Origin: Agarophyton chilense
Taxonomy: Eukaryota > Rhodophyta > Florideophyceae > Gracilariales > Gracilariaceae
Direction of reading: 5' to 3'
Length of the DNA stretch: 64,000 nucleotides
Assembly (NCBI GenBank): GCA_030374765.1
Contig: JARGXX010000007.1
Coordinates: forward strand, 682,001 to 746,000
Shown: in pieces, positions 58,165-64,000 of the stretch
Position numbering within the stretch: position 1 is the first letter of the stretch
Layout of the letters: every line of letters begins with the position of its first letter
The notes under the pieces: model-generated
Database searches by the model: none
The model's input: only the letters and a program-made list of their open reading frames with translations
Told to the model about the DNA's origin: nothing
Program-made: the position numbers and the translations under genes

Positions 58165-60312
58165 ATGCCGAAGACCCGAAGCCAGTCGAGTACTGGTCGC
58201 CCCGGTCCTGCGGGACCACCCTCGAAGCCGAGGCTCGCCTCATCTGTTGAAGCCGAAGAGCGGCTGTATCGTCAAGGCATGTCGGGCTCACGCTCGGTGA
58301 ATGATGAACGAGATCTCTCGGATGTACCGGCCCCTGTGGCAGCGGCAGTCACGCCCACCACAGAAGCCGTAGTTGACCCTGAGATCGTCGGACCTCAAGA
58401 AGAGGATGATTTGCACAGGGAAGTGCGTCGTCTCAAGTCTGAGTCAAGCGCTTTGCGTGTGCGCATGGTTGCGTTGGAATCTCAGATCGCTGCTCTTATC
58501 GCTGATGCCGAACAATTACGCAGTGCGCATCAAGCACTCGTTCATCAAGACGATGGGAAGCAGGTCTCTGCATCAGTGAAAACACTACGTTAGGATTTGA
58601 ACCATCTACTGGAGAGGTACGGGAATACGCCCGATGCGCTACCCGGCTTAACCGTAGATGTAGAGGAAGTTCTCACTCGAGTCAACCCTCGTTTAGAACG
58701 CCTGGAGGCGGCAGTTCATTCGCAGACTGCTGCTAAACCAGTCGTGCTGGAAGAGGAAGGAGCTCCTTTGAAGGAAGCTCGTTCGAAGAAGTCGAAGTCA
58801 CGACGTAAGAAGCGGAAGTCCGCACGTGATTCGAGTGATGAATCGTCAAGTACGGAGGGTTTCAGTTCCAGTACTGATGATTCTGATGATTCAGATACGT
58901 CAGATGACGGCGACATTGATGATTGTCATCGAAGGTCCCGATCTCGGAAGAAGAACACGTCTTCGTGGTTAATGAGAAAAAAAGGCTCACCTTACAGAGG
59001 ATTGAAGGTGCTCCCGTGCACTAATCCGCTTTATCGGAAGGTCCTGAATTACAGGTACTACCGTCTGATGGTGAAGAGCAAGAAGCGCTCAGGACGCGAA
59101 ACCGCGAAGGTGAAGGATCACATCAAATGATTGAAGATCGGCCTTAATGATTTAACATTTGATGGGAAAACCCCCATTCTCGTTATCGAGTTTCTCACTC
59201 GAGTCGTTGCCGAGGCAGACACTCCAGAGACGAGTGCACCACAGGCATTTGTGTCTTTACCACACTTCTTGAAGGGTTTTTCTTTAGAGCAAAATCGTTC
59301 CGTATGCGGATCATTGACAGCCGATGAAGGCGGCGTTACCTCATGGCCAGAGGCGGTGCAGTATTTGGTGCGCAGTTACGCGACATCATATGCGATACGT
59401 CAGGCGCTCCTGGGCCTAAAGGATATGACCCAAAAGCCTGAGGAGGGCGAAGCTGAATACAGCTCAAGGCTTAACAAAGCTTCAGTCCGCTTTGGAAACG
59501 TCCACTCGACGGAAGACAAGATTACCTTGTACATCGACGGGCTGGACCCGAGCATCAAGTCGTTGGTAGCTCGATATCGAGAGAAGCATGGAAGAGTCTC
59601 CTTTTTGGAGTTAGTTCAGTTTGCGAAAGCTGAAGGAGACGCGGCCAGAGCGCGTGGTAGCCCCCGTCGTTCAGTGGCTTTTGGAACCTCAATGGGTAAG
59701 GAGAAGATCTCCGCCAGAGTTAATGAGCGCAGCAAACTGCTACATCTGGAATCTCCAGTACACTCACGAGATTCGTCGTTGGCACCCAAAGGGAGTGACT
59801 CGCATGAGGAGGAGGTCCATTTAATGGAATATACGTACTCTTCTGTACCTACAGTGGATCTCCCACACTCGGAGTCTCAGGACGAGGAAGCCCTAATGTC
59901 TATGGAGGGCCGTCGCCCTATGTACCGTCCCTACACGGTGCCTCCACAACGAGGTTTTAAGAACGGGAAACCCGGATGGGTGGATACTCGCACGGCATAC
60001 CGTTCACAACCTATGTTGACCAACCGTCGTGACGGTTTGATATGTTATTCATGTTATGGAAAACACCATTTGAGTGCAGAATGCACGATTCCTGCAAAGG
60101 ATCTGAGTCGTATCATGACGAATTATGAAGCACTCTCAGAAGAGGAAAGGAGCCGCCTACCGGCGGGCATGTATTGGAAAGCCAAAAGTTGGTTTTCTCA
60201 GACACCAATGCGCTGGACGGACAAGCCGGTTGCTCAGAATGCTGAAGTATTACAACCCGGAACCCCGGTAGGAAGAGGCGCCTTTGAGGCTAATAAGCCG
60301 GTGCAACCGTAA
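58165..60312 (+). pseudogene. gag: Gag of element T
   Basis: ATG 58165 starts MPKTRSQSSTGRPG, comparable with the start of E1 Gag. A helical segment (VRRLKSESSALRVRMVALES) precedes TAG at 58591-58593. The charged Ser/Asp hinge and capsid-like region follow. TGA at 59128-59130 stands where E1 has Arg (IKRLSI), so it is probably a CGA to TGA change. The zinc knuckle CYSCYGKHHLSAEC (C-x2-C-x4-H-x4-C) lies near 60040. The frame ends at TAA 60310-60312. Two in-frame stops make it a pseudogene. Confidence 0.85.
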
Positions 60313-60359
60313 AACTAAGTGAGGTAGCCCCTAGGAGGTCGGCACTAGTCGATCTCGTA

Positions 60360-60945
60360 GTGCTGACCAGGGAGAGCTCGCCTCCCTGCTCCCGCGCTTG
60401 GAATCCCAAGATTCTCTTGAGGCCTCCCAAATTTCCGCCGTACGGAATCAATCCGCCGGACAGAAAGCGAGTACAGTTTGACTGTGAGTTACATCGTCCT
60501 TGGAGACGTTATACTTGTCCGTCAAAACGGGAAAGTTACCTCATGGTAATGTCTAAAAGATAGAAACTATAAGGTCTATGCCGACATCGGCTCTAATAGG
60601 AATCTGTTATCTCGTCGATTGACTATCCTGGACACAGGTGCTGGTCCGAACTTTATACGGGAATCGGAGCTCGCTCCTGCTGACTTAGAACGTATTCGAT
60701 ACGGTCCTTTACCAGACATCCGGGATTCCAAGAAAAAATGTTGTGAAGATACTGGGAACAGTTCGACTCGTGGTGCGTTTGGGACGCTTTGTAGTCCTAG
60801 CCGACTTCATCGTCTGTAAGACGTTAGTTGCACCAGTGGTACTGGGATGTGATTATTGCGACAAGTTTGTCGAAGCCATTCGCCCGCGAAGAGAACTAGT
60901 GGAACTAGATGATGGATCAATGGTACCAATTTTGTTCGCGAGCCA
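60360..60945 (+). pseudogene. Protease region of element T
   Basis: TILDTGAGPNFIR near 60620 is the aspartic protease motif, and VVLGCDYCDKFVEAIRP near 60840 matches the E1 segment after it. The two lie in different frames, and a TAG interrupts the region near 60560, so the protease is broken. Confidence 0.8.
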
Positions 60946-62742
60946 ATGCGTCGTTGCTCTGAAGCACCTCCACTTCCACCATCTATGGAATACGGGAAAT
61001 CCCGAGGACGTGTCTCGCCGAGGATTCGAGTAGCGAAGAGTGCCATGCTGAAGGCGCAAACCAAAACTTGGGTTCAAGTAAGAACAGAACGACACGGACT
61101 CGTGGTAATTCAACCGAATACTCGGATGTACGAATCCCGTGGATTGCTAGTCGCTAACGGCATTGTTCAGGTTGATCCTGGTAGCCCCCTTTGGATACTA
61201 GTGAGTAACTTCACCGATAACGATTATCATATACCGAAGAATCAGGTTGTTGTAACAGCTTTGCCTCATCCCACAGTGGTGGTCCCTACTCATATTTCTA
61301 CTGCAGAAGTATTGGGATTAACCCATGTCGGTGACACAGAAGAAGAACTGCAAACTCCGTCTGGAGGTCAGTTGCAAACGGCAAAGGATCCAGAGAGCCT
61401 GGTCGATGAGCTAGACTTAGCACATGTGTCGGCACACTACAGAACGAAGATCAGGTCTATGCTGAAGAAGAATACATCCATGTGGAGTGGAAAACTAGGA
61501 GAGATCTCCGCTACAGAACTCCACATTGATTTGGTCCCAGGATCACGACCCATCTCCCAACAACCCTACAGAGCGGGACCGCGAACTCGCCAAATCGAGG
61601 AGGAGAATGTCAGCAAAATGCTGGAAGAAGGAGTAATCGAAGCAGCTCAATCTTCTTGGGCCTCACCAGTGGTGCTGGTTCCAAAACCTGATGGTTCTTT
61701 ACGATTCTGTATCGATTATCGAAAACTGAACGCAGTTACAGTTCGAGATACATACCCGTTGCCTCGAATGGACAATTGTATTGGCATCTTAAAAGAATCG
61801 AACGTGTTCACCACGTTGGACGCCAACTCTGGCTATTGGCAGGTACCCGTAGCGGAAGAAGACCAAGATAAAACCGCATTTGCGTATCACGCCGGTCTCT
61901 ACCGTTTCAAAAGGATGCCCTTTGGCTTAACGAATGAGCCGGCTACTTTCCAGCGTACTCTGGACATCTTGCTCTCAAGATACAAGTGGAAGACTTGTTT
62001 AGTGTATTTGGACGATGTGATCATCTTTTCTAAGGATGTGGAAAGCCATTTACGGCATGTCGAGGAGATTCTCAAAGCATTACAGAGCGCAGTTATCACC
62101 TTGAAGTTCAAGAAATGCGAATGGTTTGCTATCACCGTCCGGTACTTAGGACATGTGATCAAGCCGGGACAGCTTGCCATTCAAGAGGCACAAACAGCGG
62201 CTCTCCGCGAAGTACAACCTCCGTCGACACAGAAGCAATTGCGTTCTTTCTTCGGCTTGTGCAACGTCTACCGACGATTCGTGCCGCGATACTCGCATAT
62301 AGCGGCACTGCTCAACGCAAAGCTGCGTAAAGGACAACCAGTACAGCTGGAACAATTCAGACAAGCTGAAGCGGAAGCGTTCGACACGCTGAAGACAAAG
62401 ATTATTACAGCCCCAGTCTTGGCGCTGCCCATTCCCAACCTGCCATACTCAGTGGACACCGACTCTAGCGAGTACCAAGTAGGGTGTGCCCTTTTTCAAA
62501 CACACCCTGATGGTGAACGCAAACCCATTGGTTACTTGTCAAGATCGCTGAATGCAGCTGAAAAGAAGTATTCAGTTTCAGAAAAAGGAATGCATTGCAG
62601 TCGTTTGGGCTCTAACCACATTGCGACCGTATCTCCAAGAAGAACGTTTTACGGTCAACACGGATCATTCGTCTCTACGATGGTTACTGTCCATTACAGA
62701 CCCGTCTGGCCGTCTCACACGATGGCGCTAACGCCTTTTTGA
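60946..62742 (+). CDS. pol: Reverse transcriptase region of element T
   Basis: An open 598-codon stretch covering the linker after protease, RT and the first part of RNase H. RT motifs are [43 protein letters not shown] and [10 protein letters not shown] with the catalytic YxDD. RNase H begins at [16 protein letters not shown]. Unlike E1 and E2, the codon after PDG is GAA, not TAA. Near 62585 the coding register shifts (SEKE then CIAVVWAL in the next frame), so the last 50 codons are out of frame. Confidence 0.85.
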   Translation: MRRCSEAPPLPPSMEYGKSRGRVSPRIRVAKSAMLKAQTKTWVQVRTERHGLVVIQPNTRMYESRGLLVANGIVQVDPGSPLWILVSNFTDNDYHIPKNQVVVTALPHPTVVVPTHISTAEVLGLTHVGDTEEELQTPSGGQLQTAKDPESLVDELDLAHVSAHYRTKIRSMLKKNTSMWSGKLGEISATELHIDLVPGSRPISQQPYRAGPRTRQIEEENVSKMLEEGVIEAAQSSWASPVVLVPKPDGSLRFCIDYRKLNAVTVRDTYPLPRMDNCIGILKESNVFTTLDANSGYWQVPVAEEDQDKTAFAYHAGLYRFKRMPFGLTNEPATFQRTLDILLSRYKWKTCLVYLDDVIIFSKDVESHLRHVEEILKALQSAVITLKFKKCEWFAITVRYLGHVIKPGQLAIQEAQTAALREVQPPSTQKQLRSFFGLCNVYRRFVPRYSHIAALLNAKLRKGQPVQLEQFRQAEAEAFDTLKTKIITAPVLALPIPNLPYSVDTDSSEYQVGCALFQTHPDGERKPIGYLSRSLNAAEKKYSVSEKGMHCSRLGSNHIATVSPRRTFYGQHGSFVSTMVTVHYRPVWPSHTMALTPF

Positions 62743-62814
62743 ATTCGATTTCGAAGTGAAGTATAAGAAGGGATTGGCCAATGTCCAAGCTGACGCGCTA
62801 TCGCAACTCAAAAC
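62743..62814 (+). pseudogene. RNase H end of element T
   Basis: [24 protein letters not shown] is the conserved RNase H end and linker, cut at 62814 by the inserted segment. It continues after the insertion with TLGETHGEIDEEIPCF from 63490. Confidence 0.7.
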
Positions 62815-63486
62815 TGTTGAGTATTCAGGTCAACAGCCACTCCGACCTCCTGGGAAGCTTGGAAATAGTGGAAAACCAAAAGTGGATTTAAGCATGGGCA
62901 CTTTTGGACACCCTCCGTGGAAAAACGCATACGCGCCTCATCTCAATCCCAACGTGAAACGGCCATCTGATTGGCTACTGCAAATGCCCTCATACAACGT
63001 GGTATGGACAAGTGTTCTGGTTCTAATGGGGCGTGTTGGGGCTTCGGCCCAAGTGGAGCGATCTGATTGGACGAGAGCGCTGAATGAGCACGGGCTATGC
63101 AGTTGGAGAGAATGCGCGAATGGGGGCTGGAAATTGGGTTCGGCTGTAACAGCGGAATCTAGGCTGCGCAGGGCGGTTGGCATTGGCGCACCACTTTGGA
63201 TGATTTTTTGAGGTTTTATTAGTTATGATTTATGTTTGAAATTGTTTCGGTGCGCAACTCCTCGTCGCACGGTGGCAAGCTGTGAGACGTGAGTGACCCG
63301 CCCACGGTCAGCACCGGCGGAGGAAGTGCGTGCATGGTAGTTATAGTTGTCAATGACACTCGCCGACGACCATAGTAAATTGTCAAGGCTGACTACCTTC
63401 ATTTGTTTTTCTTCTTTTACTTTCGTTTCCTTCTCGTCTTTTCTTTCTTTTCCTTTTCCTTTTCATAACCTGCGCTCACTTTGTGA
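62815..63486. mobile_element. 672-bp insertion in element T, type unknown
   Basis: It splits the RNase H-integrase linker and is flanked by AAAAC at 62810-62814 and 63487-63491. Removing it restores the linker reading frame. It starts TGTTGAGTATTC and ends TTTGTGA, with a CT-rich run near 63400-63470. I see no inverted termini and no protein motif. A solo LTR or a non-autonomous element are both possible. Confidence 0.6.
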
Positions 63487-63489
63487 AAA

Positions 63490-64000
63490 ACACTGGGCGA
63501 AACCCACGGCGAAATCGATGAAGAGATACCTTGCTTCTACATGGAGACCCATTCACCATCTTTTGAAGAAGAGGAACAAGATGCAGACCCATTCCTTGCA
63601 TTGGCAAACACTGACCCTTCAGTTCAACTCGAGCGAATCTCGTGCACTGAGCTCGTCAATGAGCAACACGCCGATACGTTTTGTGCGTCGATACGCTCTC
63701 TTCTTATCGGGGAGGAGGAGCTCCCCTTTTCACTCGATTACCGAGGAATACTGTTAAGACATGTCGAAAATCATGATCAAATCGTGATTCCACACATCTT
63801 GAAGAGTCGAGTACTCCATCTGGCACACTACAGCAGGCTGTCTGGTTATCCAGGAGGAACGAAGTTGTTCATGAATCTAAGAAGAGATTTTTACTGGCCT
63901 ACTTTGGCAATGGACTGCCATTCTACAGTGAGGTTGTGTACAACATGTGCGAAGAATCGCGTGAAGCTTTACAGGAAGCGGAAACCGATGACGTTATTCC
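63490..64000 (+). CDS. pol: Integrase N-terminal region of element T, cut by the window edge
   Basis: Continues the linker (DEEIPCFYMETHSP), then the integrase zinc domain: HLAHYSRLSGYPGGTKLFMN, DFYWPTLAMDC and CTTCAKNRVKLYRK, the HHCC pattern. The DDE core would follow beyond the window. Confidence 0.8.

Larger units (their letters stand above)
56361..64000 (+). mobile_element. Element T: degraded Ty3/gypsy retrotransposon, continues past the window
   Basis: Order: long LTR (56361-57949), primer site, gag, protease, RT, RNase H, a foreign insertion, and the integrase zinc domain at the right edge. Protein similarity to E1 is clear throughout, but it is a separate family. Gag has in-frame TAG and TGA, protease and RNase H are frameshifted, and no 3' LTR is in view. 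The LTR family is that of W. The element is on the plus strand. Confidence 0.85.

Overview
The window is nuclear DNA of a compact, intron-poor eukaryote. Host genes are mostly single open frames on both strands, separated by 0.2-4 kb, and use all three standard stop codons. One gene (29326-29765) shows a clear spliceosomal intron with GTAAGT, CTAAC and AG. Low intron density, many Ty3/gypsy elements and the gene set (agmatine deiminase, ERG28-like, GT34, FkbM, Gemin7-like) best fit a florideophyte red alga of the Chondrus type. That assignment is an inference, not a demonstrated identity.

Positions 1-21809 are a nest of LTR retrotransposons. E1 (2217-14011, plus strand) is complete: two 917-bp LTRs, a 5-bp CCGTA target duplication, a primer-binding site and a polypurine tract. 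It carries gag, a pol frame with protease, RT, RNase H and integrase, and a separate chromodomain ORF. Between chromodomain and 3' LTR it has a long ORF on the opposite strand (11157-13013) that I cannot assign to a family. E2 (about 14066-21809, minus strand) is a close relative without its 3' end. W (1-2216 plus 14012-14065, minus strand) is the 5' LTR of a third element whose body lies off the left edge. The junctions fit E2 being hit by W, and W's LTR then being hit by E1.

Positions 21810-24190 hold a repeat shared with 56215-56310, a cluster of inverted repeats, and a complete but decayed Tc1 (DD34E) transposon inserted in one unit of a direct repeat. Positions 24191-56214 are the host gene segment: RecQ helicase, copine-like C2 protein, proline-rich CYSTM-like peptide, agmatine deiminase, DDX42-like helicase, GT34 glycosyltransferase, psq-type HTH protein, ApaH-like phosphatase, an unknown membrane protein, an RluA-type pseudouridine synthase, an ERG28-like protein, a divergent isopropylmalate dehydrogenase-like protein, a PAF-acetylhydrolase-like hydrolase, an FkbM methyltransferase, a bZIP-like protein and a Gemin7-like protein. 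About 35.7-40.8 kb is GC-rich and full of microsatellites. The segment 42-45.9 kb is gene-poor and holds three tandem hairpin-forming repeats.

Positions 56361-64000 are a fourth gypsy element, T (plus strand), damaged by stops, frameshifts and a 672-bp insertion, and running off the right edge. W and T belong to one family. Their long LTRs contain remnants of a piggyBac-type transposase gene at the same place. All four elements share one primer-binding motif. The strongest leads are the antisense ORF of E1, the conserved in-frame stops of its pol, the gag-pol frameshift site, the LTR-resident piggyBac remnants, and the hairpin repeats near 44.8 kb.
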